Part shown: piece after piece, positions 31,567 to 44,733 of the stretch
Numbering within the stretch: position 1 is the first letter of the stretch
Layout of the letters: the number at the start of each line of letters is the position of its first letter
Assembly (NCBI GenBank): GCA_013146195.2
Contig: CM028377.1
Span: 26,394,428 to 26,458,427 of the forward strand
Direction: 5' to 3'
Length of the DNA: 64,000 bases
DNA from: Codonopsis lanceolata
Taxonomy: Eukaryota > Streptophyta > Magnoliopsida > Asterales > Campanulaceae
Translations under genes and position numbers: made by a program
The notes under the pieces: generated by a model
The model's input: the letters and a program-made list of their open reading frames with translations, nothing else
What the model was told of the DNA's origin: nothing
The model's database searches: none

Positions 31567-32631
31567 TCATTGAGTGAACAAATTAGTACAAACTTCTAAG
31601 AAAACTTTAAAGATGATCTCATGATGGTAAGATGAATTCAAAGACAAAAAACATTCCAATAACTTTCCAAGCTCTTCTACTCTAAAGATTTGTTTCTCTA
31701 CAATCATCTCCACCATTGACATCCTGAAGTCATTGTACGGATCTCTTGAACTCTTCTCCACTGCATAACTCTCCCCAACTTTCCCATAACTCAATTTCTT
31801 GCTAACTCTTTTCCTGGTTTCCCGGCGAGGGTTGGTAGTTTCCCGCCGAAAGCTCCCCGAATCACTGTAATAAAGATGGGTTGAACTCATTGATGACACT
31901 TTAGAACTCTCTTCACTTCTCGGCTCAGATTGCGTGGTTTGACGGTGCGGCTTTTGGGTACTTTTTCGTCTAAACTCGCTGGGATTCTTGGCTGCACCAC
32001 CACCCGATTTATCAAATGAGCAACAACCCAATTCCTTATCACAACTTCCCCGGCGAGTTTGGATTGCTTCGCGGCGGAAACTCCCGAAATCACTGTAGTA
32101 AAGATTGCAAGAACTAGCTGATGACTTCCGGTGAGATTTCCAGGCAGTTTTCCGGCTAAACTCGGTGGAACCATCTGATACCAAGGATGGGGAATAACCC
32201 ATTACGGTATGATCGCAGCTTCTTCCTTTGTTTTCTCTAGTTTTCCGGCAAGAATTGGGATTCAATAAATTAGAACCCTCGGAAGATGAAGAAGAAGAAG
32301 AAAGGGAGGATAAGCTAAACATAGTTTCGGTTTCGGGATCGATTAAAGCTTCTTGGAGTTGTTCTTCTTCTTGTTCGCTGCTAAACCAGCCACTGTTATT
32401 AGAAGAAGAGATGTTTTTGGTTATGTTTGAAACCGAAACTTGGGGTTTCGGTTTGGGTTGGGGTGGAATTATGGTGGAATGGAAGGAATCGGGTAAGATA
32501 TTCGGTTTGGGTTGGGAGTTTCGGGAGATGAGAATGGAGCTATCAATGACATCGGGGACATTTCGGAAGTGACATGAAGCTAATGAGGAAGGAAGTAAAC
32601 GAGAGACTCTTTGCATAAATTGTTTGTCCAT
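31567..32631 (-). CDS. OFP: OVATE family protein (transcriptional repressor)
   Basis: The intronless 354-residue product ends in a complete OVATE domain (about residues 288-352): YAVEKSSRDPYNDFRMSMVE, then EMIVEKQIFRVEEL, LLECFLSLNSSYHHEIIF and VFLEVCTNLF. The rest is serine- and arginine-rich and low in complexity, with a serine run near residue 110. OVATE proteins are plant-specific nuclear repressors that bind TALE homeodomain and TRM proteins and shape organ growth. A segment occurs twice before the domain: LYYSDFGSFRREA and LYYSDSGSFRRET, each followed by an arginine-rich patch. The ATG at 32631 is supported by a TATA box about 50 bp upstream and a short leader. I cannot assign the subfamily number. 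There are no stops or frameshifts, so it looks functional. Confidence 0.9.
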   Translation of the reverse strand: MDKQFMQRVSRLLPSSLASCHFRNVPDVIDSSILISRNSQPKPNILPDSFHSTIIPPQPKPKPQVSVSNITKNISSSNNSGWFSSEQEEEQLQEALIDPETETMFSLSSLSSSSSSSEGSNLLNPNSCRKTRENKGRSCDHTVMGYSPSLVSDGSTEFSRKTAWKSHRKSSASSCNLYYSDFGSFRREAIQTRRGSCDKELGCCSFDKSGGGAAKNPSEFRRKSTQKPHRQTTQSEPRSEESSKVSSMSSTHLYYSDSGSFRRETTNPRRETRKRVSKKLSYGKVGESYAVEKSSRDPYNDFRMSMVEMIVEKQIFRVEELGKLLECFLSLNSSYHHEIIFKVFLEVCTNLFTQ

Positions 32632-32679
32632 GACTGAGAGAGGGGACTAAGATGAGAGTTTTGAATTATGGCAATTGTG

Positions 32680-32689
32680 TTTATATAGT
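32680..32689 (-). promoter_or_regulatory. TATA box of the OVATE family gene
   Basis: The minus strand reads GACTATATAA about 50 bp upstream of the ATG at 32631, giving a short untranslated leader, as in many intronless plant genes. Confidence 0.5.
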
Positions 32690-35218
32690 CCTTGGTAAAA
32701 ACTTTAGAGTCCAAATCTCTCGCACCACTTGTGTGTATCACTGATGTATTACTTTTCATCTCCACCAATGCATCTCAATCATTACATCTCAACCAATAGT
32801 TGAGATGAAAAATGGTACACCAATGATACACACAAGTAATACATGAAATTTGGACTCAAAACTTTATATATGATTCCGGGGAAAATAACGACTGCAATGG
32901 TAATATCTCATTATTTTTATCGCTATTGAATTATTAACCTTCATGATATAAATGTTAAGTTATCAACTCGTCTAAAAATTAAACAGTTGGAAAATACTCA
33001 ACAATATGTATCAAGCTTAATATTACCCATCTTTTTCTTATCGTTATTTCATTCAAGTGCACCAAATTAGTAACTTTGCTAATCTGAATTTTGTTAAATT
33101 ATCGACTCATTTAAAAACTTAACATTCTCCTTTACGTATGACCACAACAATGTATATTGAGTTTAACATTTCCTCTCACGTACGACCCCGACAACAATAA
33201 CGTATATCTCATCCATTTGTGACCCCAACAATGTTTAAGCTTAACCCTACATACCTCACACGTATGACATGTGTAACCGCAACAATGTATATCAAGCTTA
33301 ATTAACATTTTTTTTCTAATGTATGACCCCAATAATGTATATATGGTCTGTTTGATTTGACTTTATTGATATGTGTTGATGACTTATTATTTATAATTGA
33401 TGACTCATTGCTTATAACTTCATGATAAAGCTGTTTGATTTAATTAACTTTTTGAAAGTCCTGATTAGTTGTCATAAGTTAGTGTGTGTTTTTTATAAAT
33501 AAGTTGAAAAAGTTTGTAATTAAAATATAAAGACTAAAATAGCCTTAGCAAAAAAATGTGTTTTACATTACTATTATTATTATTATTATTATTATCATTA
33601 TTATTCATTTTATTATAATAATAAAAATTATTACTTTAGCAAGTTTAACAAGGGTACGATTGGAAACTTAAAATTTCATTAAAGAGGGCTCCTTCCTTTG
33701 TTTTTTTGAGTGAAAAGTCGTCCACACGGGCCTCATGCTTATAAATCAAGATTAACACTCTCCTTCACGTAATATTATACAAACATGAACTCATAATATC
33801 ATTTATCAAAAAATATTACTTCCTCCTTTTAATAATTGTTCTATATATTTTAACTGTTTAAAGTCAGATTAAATATTTATTAAATGAAAAATAATGTGCA
33901 TATTTTTTCTTTTTTTAAATACTAAAAACATAATTTTTATTTTTTTGTATTATAAAATATGTGTTTTATGATTTTAAAAAGAAAAAAATACATGTTAAAT
34001 TATTATTATTTTATAAATCACGTGTTTTTTATTAGAAAGTCAACCAATAGCACAAAATCAAATCATAATTTAGCATATTAATTATGTTTTAGCAAACAAA
34101 ATTTTAATCATTGAAACAATTTCACGAGTACAATATTAATTATAATTTGATGAGCATAACTAGAAGCTTAAAATAAATTGGACATAATGCGATGAAAATA
34201 ACCAAAAATAAATTAAAATAAACTAAAATAAAAAAAATTGTGGACTGAATGAGTATTATGAACTCAATTGGCAAGTCACAAGTGACCAACGTAGAGTCGT
34301 AGACCCTTCTCCCTCGGCATTAAATAACAAATCTTAGATAGCCAACAGCATCAGTCATCCACTGTTAATGGCGACACATGTCCAATCTATGCCTATCACA
34401 CTACTTGATACATATGCCCGTGATTTCCAATTTTTAGATTCTTGCGTTTCTTAGTACAATCAAAGAGTTTACAGTTTTATTTTATAATGTTTTATTTAAA
34501 TAGTTTATTTTAAAAAATTAAGGTATAAAAATATCATTTTATTACTAATAACCTACTAAAATTATTATTTACTTAAAAAGTTTAACTTTTAAACGAGGAT
34601 TTTATGCATAAAACAGACAAAGTATTTTATTATTATATTTTGAGATATCTCATAGAGATTTTATTTTTAAGAATTATACTTACATCTTCCTAAACTTTAA
34701 TCTTTACTTATCACTTGTGTCGTGAGATGTGAGATATTGGCCGTGCTTAAAATATTTTTGTAATTATGATCATGATTAATTTTAATGGTATTAATATATA
34801 TCTTAATTATTTCTTCTATCCCTAAATTATCGTTTTAGTTGACTCGACGCTCAAATTAAAAAAAAATAATTGATTTGATTATTAATAATGATTTAATATG
34901 TAATTTTCTTAAAAATCCATGTGTATGTGGCACATAATTAAAATATGGTGAAAAAGTAATGATCAAGTGGTAAAAGTGATATTATAAAAAGATAAGTTTT
35001 AAACTGAACAATTATTTTGGAAATGACGAAAAAAAAAATGGGCGATAATTTAGGAACAGATGGAGTATTAATTTAAAAAAAAAACGCAAACTCTTTAGGT
35101 AGAATACAAGGAGTATTATTTTCTCTCTTTCTGGTCTCACAAAAAAGATTCCTATATTTTTTTCTTACATTTTGTACAATCGTTGCAAAGTTATATTTAT
35201 ATAATTGTGGGTAACAAT
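32690..35218. other. Gene-poor AT-rich DNA with decayed MITEs
   Basis: Besides the tandem repeat at 33131-33340, a (TTA)n run lies at about 33569-33592. A degenerate element near 34437-34640 shares TATCATTTTATTACTAAT with 35221-35398 and 41840-42022. A degraded Stowaway is at about 34811-35067, ending GGAACAGATGGAGTA. No gene was recognised. Confidence 0.45.
33131..33340 (+). repeat. Degenerate tandem repeat around GACCCCAACAATGTATAT
   Basis: The word (C)GTATGACC(C/A)CAACAATGTATAT, usually followed by (C/G)A(A/G)(C/G)TTTAACATT-like sequence, recurs about five times at irregular spacing of 40-60 bp. The units are diverged, so it is an old array. Confidence 0.55.
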
Positions 35219-35220
35219 TA

Positions 35221-35398
35221 CTCCTTATGTTTCGAGTACAAAATCCATTATTCCATTTTTTGATATTTTATTTAAGGATTTTATTTTCAAAAATTAAAAA
35301 TATAAAAGTGTCATTATATTACTAATGAGTTACTAAAAGTGTTTTTTTTAAAAAAAATTAACCTTCAAATGGGACTAATTTACACGGAACGGAAGGAG
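35221..35398. mobile_element. Small Stowaway-like MITE
   Basis: The element runs from CTCCTTATGTTTCGAG to CACGGAACGGAAGGAG with TA on both sides (35219-35220 and 35399-35400). Its middle, TATAAAAGTGTCATTATATT, recurs with changes near 34540 and 41915, so at least three relatives are present. Confidence 0.65.
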
Positions 35399-35946
35399 TA
35401 TCTCATAACCGGTTCTCTAACTAAAACTTGTTAAGTGTGATTTGAAGAAAATAACAAGATTGAGTGTCTTTGAAATTAATTTGCGTCGGACATCATCAGT
35501 CATCACACGTGAATTAACAACCTTACACACAACTTGTTTGAACATCTTGCAAGTAAAAGAGTAATTTTGCACATTCCTCCCACAACTTGATCATTTTAGT
35601 GATTTTATCCTTTACTTCATCCTCCATATAATTAAGAAACAACATTGCTAGCCTTACAACTATTTCTATAACTTTCCTTACAACTAAGCTTTAAAGAAGG
35701 GTAAACTTTGTAGATTTAGTGATAAGGATATCATTTTCCATTAAGAAATTTCATTACAACCATACAAGATTGTGGTTTAGTCATCGAAATAAAATGAAAA
35801 ACTCTACTAATAAATACAATTACCATGTTCCACTTGGATTCACATTATCTATAACACAAATTTCTAATAGTTTTAAGTCCATAAGTGAATCCAATATGTT
35901 CCATTACAACACACAAAAAATTACAATCCCCGACTCCACTTACTAT

Positions 35947-36273
35947 TAGGTCTGACAATTGGTTGGATTGAATGAGTAATGAGTTGAAACCCATTAGAAC
36001 TCAAATATCAAACGAGTTGAAACGGGTAGCGGGCTAACTCTGGTCGACCCGTCTCAACCGGGCTCTCCCCCCAAAATAAACATAAAATTATAGTATAAAA
36101 AGTCACTGATCGAAATGGGTGATGGGTTTGACCCACTTTAATTCAACTCAACCCAATCTGTTAATATTATTGATTGAAACGGGTTACCCATTTCAACCCA
36201 AAAATATTAATAGATTAGGTTGAATTGGATAATTAGTGGGTTAATGAGTAATGAATTGTAATTATCAAACCTA
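35947..36273. mobile_element. hAT-type non-autonomous element (327 bp), relative of the outer element at 43206
   Basis: The ends are TAGGTCTGACAATTG and the complement of TAATTATCAAACCTA, imperfect inverted repeats. The flanks CTTACTAT (35939-35946) and TTTACTGT (36274-36281) agree at 6 of 8 positions, consistent with an old 8-bp duplication. The body is full of GGGTTGAAACGGGTNACCC-type words and matches, in the opposite orientation, the outer element of the nest at 43206-44884. Confidence 0.7.
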
Positions 36274-36281
36274 TTTACTGT

Positions 36282-39200
36282 GTTTGTTCTTGTCACTCTC
36301 AAGTTAAAAAGCATCTTCAAAACCAGATGTCTAGCTAACGAGTCCACTTTCTACACCTTACACGTGAAAACTCAAAAAAATTCCTCAGTTTTTGGCGTAA
36401 TCAATAACTGCGTTAACCCTTCTTGATTAAAAATAAATTAGAGATAAAGCATAGTGTACATAATAGCTATAGGAGAAAGAACTTCATGTGAGTTGGGGAA
36501 AATGTGTATATGCTTATGTCTTTTTCAAATTCTTATTGGGTATGGTAATTATGAATGACAACCCCAAAACCCCAATCCAAAAAATGTCAATATGCTCAGT
36601 TGATATGTATAGGGATATGGAATGGCTCAAATTGTTTAGAGCACTTACCTCCAAACAAAAAAAGCAGTCATGGCCCCAAATATAAACAATTAGTCACACA
36701 CTAACTGTGTGAATTGATGAATTCCACTTCCCAAAGGGTATCCAAAACTCTACAAAACATTCCAACAATACACAAACACATGAAATAAGGCTTGCCTTAC
36801 AATTCAAACACTTGACATTAAATACCAACAATAGCTAAAAGACACATGAAAAAATCACTGCCTTGATATACAATTAATGTGCATGTTATATATGGAGTAT
36901 GTCAGATTATTAGATTTTTGAAACATTTTTTAAGGTTATTATTTGTTCTCTCATCCCTAAACATTTGACTTTTGGTGGTTTGGGTGTCATAGATTTCCTA
37001 GTAGATTTTGTCCTCTTGATGGTGGATTTATTATGTTTGTGTAAAGTACCAAAATTTGAATTTTAATTAGTACTAAGAGCATAAAGAACAATATATCTAA
37101 CGGTCAATCAAACGAAATCAAATCAAACTGAATCAAATTAAATCTTAGTTTACAATGGTGTATCTAAATAAAATATAATTTAATTTTTATTTGATTTGGT
37201 TTGATTTGGATCAATATAGATTACAAATCAAAACTAAATTTAAAAAAAAAACAAACAAACAAATCAATCATCTGAACCATAAAACTACCACGCTTTGGGT
37301 TGAAACGGCATTGTTTCATACCGAAAAATTCAAAAATAATAATAAAGTGGCCGACAGCCATTGCACGGCGTGAAGAAAATTTGCTGCCCCTTCTCTTTCC
37401 ACATAACAGGTTGCTAGTAGATTGAATAACTTTTCCACTATTGTTTTTCTTGGCTGATTTTATGTCAAAAAAAATTTTTTTATTTTTTTTTTCTGAATTA
37501 AAATATACATTTTTACTTATAAATAAAGACTTTGTTTGTTTCATTTAAATATCAGAAAAATTTTCTATGATTTTTTCAAATTTTTAACCATTTTCTAAAG
37601 AAAAAAAAAGTAATGTAGATAAATATGGTGGAATATGTAAAAGTATTAAATTATGTGTCACTGTTATAAAGATTTTTTATTTTGAATCAAATGAGTATCA
37701 AATGGATTATTATATTGATTTATAATGGGTTATGTTTGATTTAATATTTTATTTGAATTGTTTAATTTGAACTATTTTCATGCTCCAATGGAACAGTGGT
37801 TGGTACAATAGTGAATAGTCATCCCCTTTCTCATTCTGTGAGTAACGTCAGCATGAACTCATCCACTTTGATTGTTGAGTCTTACTTTCCAATCTTCCTT
37901 TTTACAAGTTCATGGTTGTGTGTTTGGCGTGGAGATAAAAGATTCTAATTATAGATTTTATTTTTGTAATGATTAAAGTAATATTGTCAGATAAATCTAA
38001 TTGGATTAAAAGAGAGATAATTAAAATAAAAACTCTAAGTCTGTAAAATAAAAATTCAAAATATGTTTCTAAATAATTGTCTTTCTTTTTTTTTTTTTGT
38101 TAGTTTTAAAATAATTGTTTTTTTAAAACTTTCCTTTTAAAAAAATATTTTTACCACTTTATCCTTACTTTTTCTACCTACTTTAGTTATGATCACATAT
38201 TCAAGAGTATTAAAAAAAATTACACATTACACCAATATTTATCTTACATATTTTTTCTTAACAGTGTGCTGAGTTAAAGAGAACAATTATTTGAAAAGAG
38301 AGGGAGTAAGAAGAATAGACCCTTTGAAATCTAACCAATATTTTTATTACTTCATCCATTCAGCAAGTCTAATGGTAGGGGTCAAAACCAAATTTTGATA
38401 CATATCTAAGAGTATTAGGCTCTTCAATGATTAAAGTTAAATATATCAAAATTATGTGTGGTACTAAAGAAAAATATATCAAATTTGATGCATTCATTAG
38501 TATCACACCTAATTTTAATATCTTTCATTTTGACCATATGTTTATGTCATAATATGTGTTGGTAAATTATTGTTTATTAATATTTTAATTTTTTTTTATA
38601 TATTATTATGTGTTGGATTTAATTTTTTTCAAAATTATTATTATATCAAATTTTGATACCTATGGTTGGAAATGTGTATTTGATACTTATAAATAGTAAC
38701 TAATAGGTATCAAAACCAAATTTTAATACCTATAAAAAAAAGTCCTTTATTTCTTTTTAAGTCATTCTCCAAAAAAATTGTTCATTTATTAATTTGATTT
38801 TAGGATGATATTTTTGTTATGATCAAATTGCTACTTTGACTGAATGATCACTCCCGCGTAGGCATATTTAAAAATAATAGTGCTAGTTTTACCATTACTT
38901 CTACGATTATTATTATCATCAAGACTTAGTGAACAATAAAGTTGTTTTTCACAAAAACAAAATAGGCCTTCACTAATGTTTAGTTGTAAAAGTAATGGTA
39001 AAGCTACCATTTTTTATTTAAAAAATATTTTCAATAGGATGTCAGCTTTTTATTGTATTTTTTTTTTAGCATCCTCGTTGTGTTGAAAATGTCAATCTTC
39101 TTAAGTAAGAAGCTCGAATACACGATGGGGAGAAACTTCTTAAGGTCTCTAACTAGAAGAGAGAAAATGTTATCTTCCAAGTTTCAATTTAGGAAGAAAG

Positions 39201-42200
39201 TAAATGGAATCTTCCTAGGTTATGTGTGACCGGGTTTTAGGGGAAAGGGAGACAAAATGATTTTTTATTTTTTGATGTGTTAAATTTAATATATATTTTT
39301 TGTAAGAAGATGTATAAAAAAATTATATAATAGAAATATATATTTTTAAGTGAGTAAAAAAAATATGTAAATAACTCAAAGACCCAATTTAAAAAATGGA
39401 TAAGAAGAATGTACAATGGTGATGATATGATTCAAAGCAAGTATTAGTATTTTTTTTTAGCTTTTCAAGGTAGTTAATTTTTACCCATAAGAAAAAGGTA
39501 GTTAATTTTTACTTTTTTAGCCTTTTAGTGACCATGTTATACGCAAACAACTCGATAGTCGTCATATATTTTTCTTTTTTAGTTCTTGTTTAAATAGTCA
39601 TTATTCATTCATTTTTTGAATTTTTAAGAAATTTTTTATTGTTGTATGAGTTTGATTATTCATTAATCATACTCCTCACAAAATAGTTTTTGTTATACAC
39701 ACTGATCTGTTTGAGATCACTTCGAATATATTTAATCTTAGTGCACTTCAAAATCCAAGTTTGACCAACTTGGTAGTAGACGTAACAGCTTATACTGTGA
39801 ACCACTTCAAATATTTTGTCATTGACTATTAGCTAATACAAGTGTCATAACATTTAAGCAACTTCTATCTATTTAAGTGTCAGTCAATTTTATTTTTGAA
39901 TAATTTATTTAGTTGTCTCATACCTTTTTATTCAGTTCAGTCCTTATATATTAGTGATCAAGATAAAACTATTTATGTTAAACAGTTGTTATATGCTGAA
40001 TAAGCTTTCAGCCGCTGTTAACTAACAATTTATGTTGCAACGTTTAAAGGTTTTCAAAACAACTCCTAAAGTTTTTAAAAGGCTATTCACTCCCCCTAAC
40101 TTTATTTTGTTGCCAACTGAACTTACAAATATAATGAATTTTCTCAAAATGTTTGTGTCTCACACGAGATATATTCGTACTACAATTGATTTGTGGCTAA
40201 TTCTCGCTCGCAATAACGTGTTTTTTTTGCTAGCTCAAGGACATTGAAAAAGAGTTTTATTCCTACGTACAAATGCAACCATCATATCACATGAAAGAGG
40301 GGTATTTTAATATACTTTTTTTTTTCTCTCTTTTTACCCATTTCGATATTGTAATGATTAAAAGATAGCATTGAAAGAGAAATAAAAAGGCAAAGATGAT
40401 AAAGTTGGGAAATGATGGTTGGAAATTGGTTTCAATAATTGGTATTTGACCAATATGACCAGTTTTTAATTGGGTTTAATTTATTGAAAATGGAAATAGA
40501 TGTTGCAAATATGAAATCTACGTTTCGATTAAATTAGCTTGATATTTTTATTATCTGAAAATCAATTTTAGGTAAATGAGATATTAATATTTAAAATGTG
40601 CAACTTAAACCTATTAATCGAAGAGTTTCAAAATATGAAAAGTCTTATCCATATTACGAAAATAAGGGTTAATTGACTCATCTTTAAAAGGAGTATCAAG
40701 TGTTCCCAAAGAACAAATACAGATGAGCTAAAAATTAAGCACTATTATTGATTCTCCATTCATAACACAAGTAAACCGATATTAATTGGGCAAGAATTCC
40801 TAATCAATTTAGGCTTATTTCTTGTGTTACTTTTAGGGGTAAATTTGGGCGTGCATTTTGAAAAAGTTTCATCACTATATTACACTATGTTTTTTTTAAT
40901 CGAAAAAAATTATTTTTGAAAGTAAAAAGACTACGATATCCCCTTAATGAATCTAAGGCGTGTTATATATCACTTACTCAGTGTACATCGCGCTGCATCA
41001 AGTAATGCACTACAATGCATCAATTTTAATTATTTAATCCAATTTTGTATAACAATACATCAATCAATACATCGTGATGCATCAATCTAAACTATCAAAT
41101 CCATGCACTGCAATGCAACAATTCAAGTACACAATAGATCCATCACAATATAAATCATAATGAAATTAGATCTCCATGTACCATCTTTCCAATACACAAT
41201 CAACAAATTATTCAAAATTAATGCATCTTTCACGCATCACAAATCCAAATCGATAAAGCTTCATTTGGTCATCAATTATCAACCACTCAATCACTTCTTG
41301 ACAGATGATAAGTTTCATCTATCACAGAAAAAGTCATTAATCACGATTCACCACAAAATTTATGTATCCAAATTCGAAATGATGTCACGAACAAAATTTT
41401 ATTCAGACATTTCATCAAAGAGTTTAGATGAATAGAAACACAAAACACACAAATAAATATATTTTTAATCAAACACACAAACACAATAAAGAAGAAGAAG
41501 AAGAAGAAGAACAACAACAACAACAACATCAGGAGATGAATAAGTAAAATGAGTGGGAAGTTAGGATGATGAAAATACAGTTATGTAGTAATCACTATTT
41601 TTCTTCACCACCCAACTCTCCACTCTCTTTCCTCTGCATACTTTTTATGCCTATTCGGGCAAATGATCGAATTCAACAAGGGAAAAGAAGAATGGAGAAG
41701 AAGAAATTTGCATCGTTGTAGGAACAATATTTCGAAAATGGATTTTAACGGTTGAAAAAAAGAACGGGAGAGTGGAGTGAAAAAATGTTTGGGAAAAGTA
41801 TTGGCAAACAATTTCTCCTTATTTTTACGGTTAATCCATCCGTTCCTGCAAAGAGTCTACTATTCTATTTTTGGATATTTCATTAAAGAGTCCATTTTTA
41901 AAAAATTAAGGTATAAAAGTATCATTTTATTACTAATGAACTACAAAAATATCATTTTTCTTAAAAAATTAACTTTCAAACGGACACTTTGCCAAAAAAA
42001 AAAAAAAAAAAGGAAAGAGTATTATTTATGATGCTCATCCATTTTATAGAAAAGTTACTTTATTTTGTTTTGCGATTTAATGTCTTGGTTATACAGTTTA
42101 AAAGGTTTCATGTATAAATAAAATAGATTATGACATAAGGTGCATTGATTGAAATGAAAGTAAACGTGAATAACGTAGACCTATTTCTTATAACTATTTA

Positions 42201-42775
42201 TATTTGGTAAAAACTTGTGTAAGAACATTACATAAGTTTTTTATAAGACGGATCTTCCTTATCTGACTTATCGTGTGTTAATGATCTGAGTTATAAGAGA
42301 ATGGAATTCTATTTTACAAATAAAAATCCGTAAGACGGTTTTACAGGAGACTCGCCCTTTATATTTAGGTAAAACACATGTAAGGCGATGTTACAATATG
42401 GATATTTTTTATAAAACGAATATTTTTTATCTGACTCATTATTTATTAATGAGTTAAGATATGAGAAAATGGAGTTTCGTCTTACGAATTAAAATTCATA
42501 TGATGGTCTTATAGAAGACCTACTCTTATATTTATATCAATTACTTTGTTTAAAACCATCATTCTCATTCTGCAATTTCATCATTCCACAACTTCACAAT
42601 CTCCACCTTTATATTTCTCTTTAACGCTTTTATTTAATCATTATAATTTAAAAAAAAAAAAAAAAGGAATGTATTAGTATAATACAACTTCAAATTTTGA
42701 AGTCCTAAGTTCTAATCTTCATACCAACAAGGGATCACACTAACATATTTTTAAAAATAGGACTTCAAATCTTAT
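36282..42775. other. Gene-poor AT-rich DNA
   Basis: No convincing gene was found in 6.5 kb. Noted: an inverted AATCAAA/TTTGATT-rich stretch at 37090-37240; a degraded Stowaway at about 38080-38310; a block with GTATCAAAACCAAATTTTGATAC words at 38380-38735; a GATGCATCAA-rich stretch at 40970-41110, resembling 49640-49800; a (GAA)n then (CAA)n microsatellite at 41491-41527; and a relative of the small Stowaway-like MITE at about 41840-42022. The open frames here are under 110 codons and have unlikely compositions. Confidence 0.45.
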
Positions 42776-43034
42776 ACTCCCTCTGTCCCTAAATTATCGT
42801 CTTTCTTTCCTTTTTCGTCCGTCCCAAAATAATTGTCCAATTTGAAACTTACCTTTTTAGAATATCATTTTTACCACTTTATCCTTACTTTTTTACCCTA
42901 TTTTAATTATGTGTCACATACAGATGGGTTTTAAAGGAAATTATACATCAAACTAATATAAATAATCAAGTCAATTATATTTTTTTTAAACTGTACGTCA
43001 AGTCAACCAAAACGATTATTTAGGAACGAATGTA
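42776..43034. mobile_element. Stowaway MITE, degenerate (about 259 bp)
   Basis: The left end CTCCCTCTGTCCCTAAATT and right end TTTAGGAACGAATGTAG are imperfect inverted repeats with flanking TA. The body matches the copy at 55226-55482, including TTCGTCCGTC near the left end. Confidence 0.7.
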
Positions 43035-43413
43035 GTATCTCAATACAGTCGCACTCCCTACCACTTTAGATTTAAGACATCAAATACCACCACTCATTCT
43101 CCTTATAAAAGTTGACACGATAAAAAAAAAAAAATGTGGCATCACAGTGACAAATGACCTTATGTCACTTGGTACACATAATCCGGAGCTTGAAAAAGTG
43201 GCAATTAGGCCTGAAAATTGTAACTCATTACTCATTAATTCATCCAATTCAACCCAACTCACTAATTATCTAACCCAATTCAATTCGTTAATATTTTTGG
43301 GTTGAAGTGGGTAACTCGTTTCGACCCAATAATATTAACAGGTTGGATTAAGTCAGATTAAAGTGGGTTGGACCCATTACTCATTTTGACTCGTAACTTT
43401 TTATGCTATAAAT

Positions 43414-44733
43414 TAGGGGTGTAAATGGTTCGACTTGGAACAAATTATGAGCTGAACCGCATGCCATCGGTTTGAAAAAAATCAAACCAGAGCTAAACCG
43501 TTTAAAATCTTGAGCTGAACCGAACCAAACCATGATGGTTCGACTCGGTTCCGTTGTTTGGTTTCATGGTTCGGTCTGAATTTAGAAAGAGTTCTAGTCA
43601 TTTAAAATTTAAGTAAACCAAGAAAATATTATAAAAACACGCTAAAGAAAATACTAATAAATTAAATATAATACAATTATATTCATAAACTCACTTTTAA
43701 AAAATTTGCAAACACTTTCAAATAAAAGGATTAACATTTTTAATTTTTATAATCAATAAATTGAATTCAATATAATAAAAATGCAATAACGTACATGATA
43801 TTAAAAACGTTTATGTAAATTCAAAAAGTCTAAAGGCAAATTCCTAAATACTAATATTAGCCTTATACGGAATAGTTTATAGGGGTGGCAAATCGATCGT
43901 GCTAGGCTGTTATCGGGCCGACACGATAACAACACGACACGATAAGCACGAACACGGCACGATAAGCTTATCGTGCCTAATATTAAAACTCGAACACGAC
44001 ACGATAAAAACATGAAAAGCACGGCACGACACAATAGGCACGATAAGCAAAAAAACACGATTTATTTAGTCAGGCCCGTTAAGCCAGTTAAGCCCGTTAA
44101 GCCCAATAAATATTATATAATATATAATTTTAATTTTTTAATACATATTTTGAAAATTTATCAATATAAATAGTCGAAAGTTTAAAAGTCATAAATTTTC
44201 AAATGTAAAACTATGAAATAATCATGAAAATAGTTCGAAAGAAGTGAATAGCCCCTAGTAAATTTTTAAAAATATATTTTTAAAACATATATATTTTAGT
44301 TATCGTGTCTTATCGTGTTTTATCGTACTTATCAAGCCAGCCCGATAACAACTCATTTTTTATCGTGTCTTATCGTGTTGACCCTATAACGGCCCAAACC
44401 CAATAAGCCCCAGCCCAAACCCTATAATTTCATGCCGTGTTCGTGTCGGTCAATCGTGTCGTGCCTTAAATTGCCACCCCTAATAGTTTATATAGTATAA
44501 AAATATTAATAGTATAAAAGTACTAAAATACAAAGGTTAGGAATTCAATTTGTTGTTTGGCTCGGTGGTTCGACTTGGTGGTTCAGCTCAAAATGGTTTG
44601 GTTTGGTTTGGTTCGATTTAACTCAATTCGACATGTCAAGCCGCAAACCAAACCAAACCGTTCGACTTCCCAAAATCTCAAACCGAACTGAACTATATAG
44701 CACCCAAAACCGAACCAAACCACATGGTTCGGC
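43414..44733. mobile_element. Middle layer of the nest: element rich in GGTTCGG/CCGAACC words
   Basis: It begins TAGGGGTGTAAATGG and ends CCACATGGTTCGGC. Identical 8-bp flanks CTATAAAT lie at 43406-43413 and 44734-44741. The left end is hAT-like but the right end lacks the matching CACCCCTA, so the termini are asymmetric or the right terminus is mutated. Its own sequence (43414-43879 and 44483-44733) is dense in AACCGAACC/GGTTCGGTT words. A similar element begins at 62976 (TAGGGATGTAAATCGG). Confidence 0.7.
43880..44482 (-). mobile_element. hAT-type MITE, copy 2 (603 bp), inner layer of the nest
   Basis: The ends are TAGGGGTGGCAA and TTGCCACCCCTA with identical flanks ATAGTTTA at 43872-43879 and 44483-44490. 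The length equals that of copy 1 and the orientation is reversed. Subterminal TTATCGTG/CACGATAA words are again dense. It carries no coding capacity; the 60- to 85-codon open frames are low-complexity. Confidence 0.9.
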
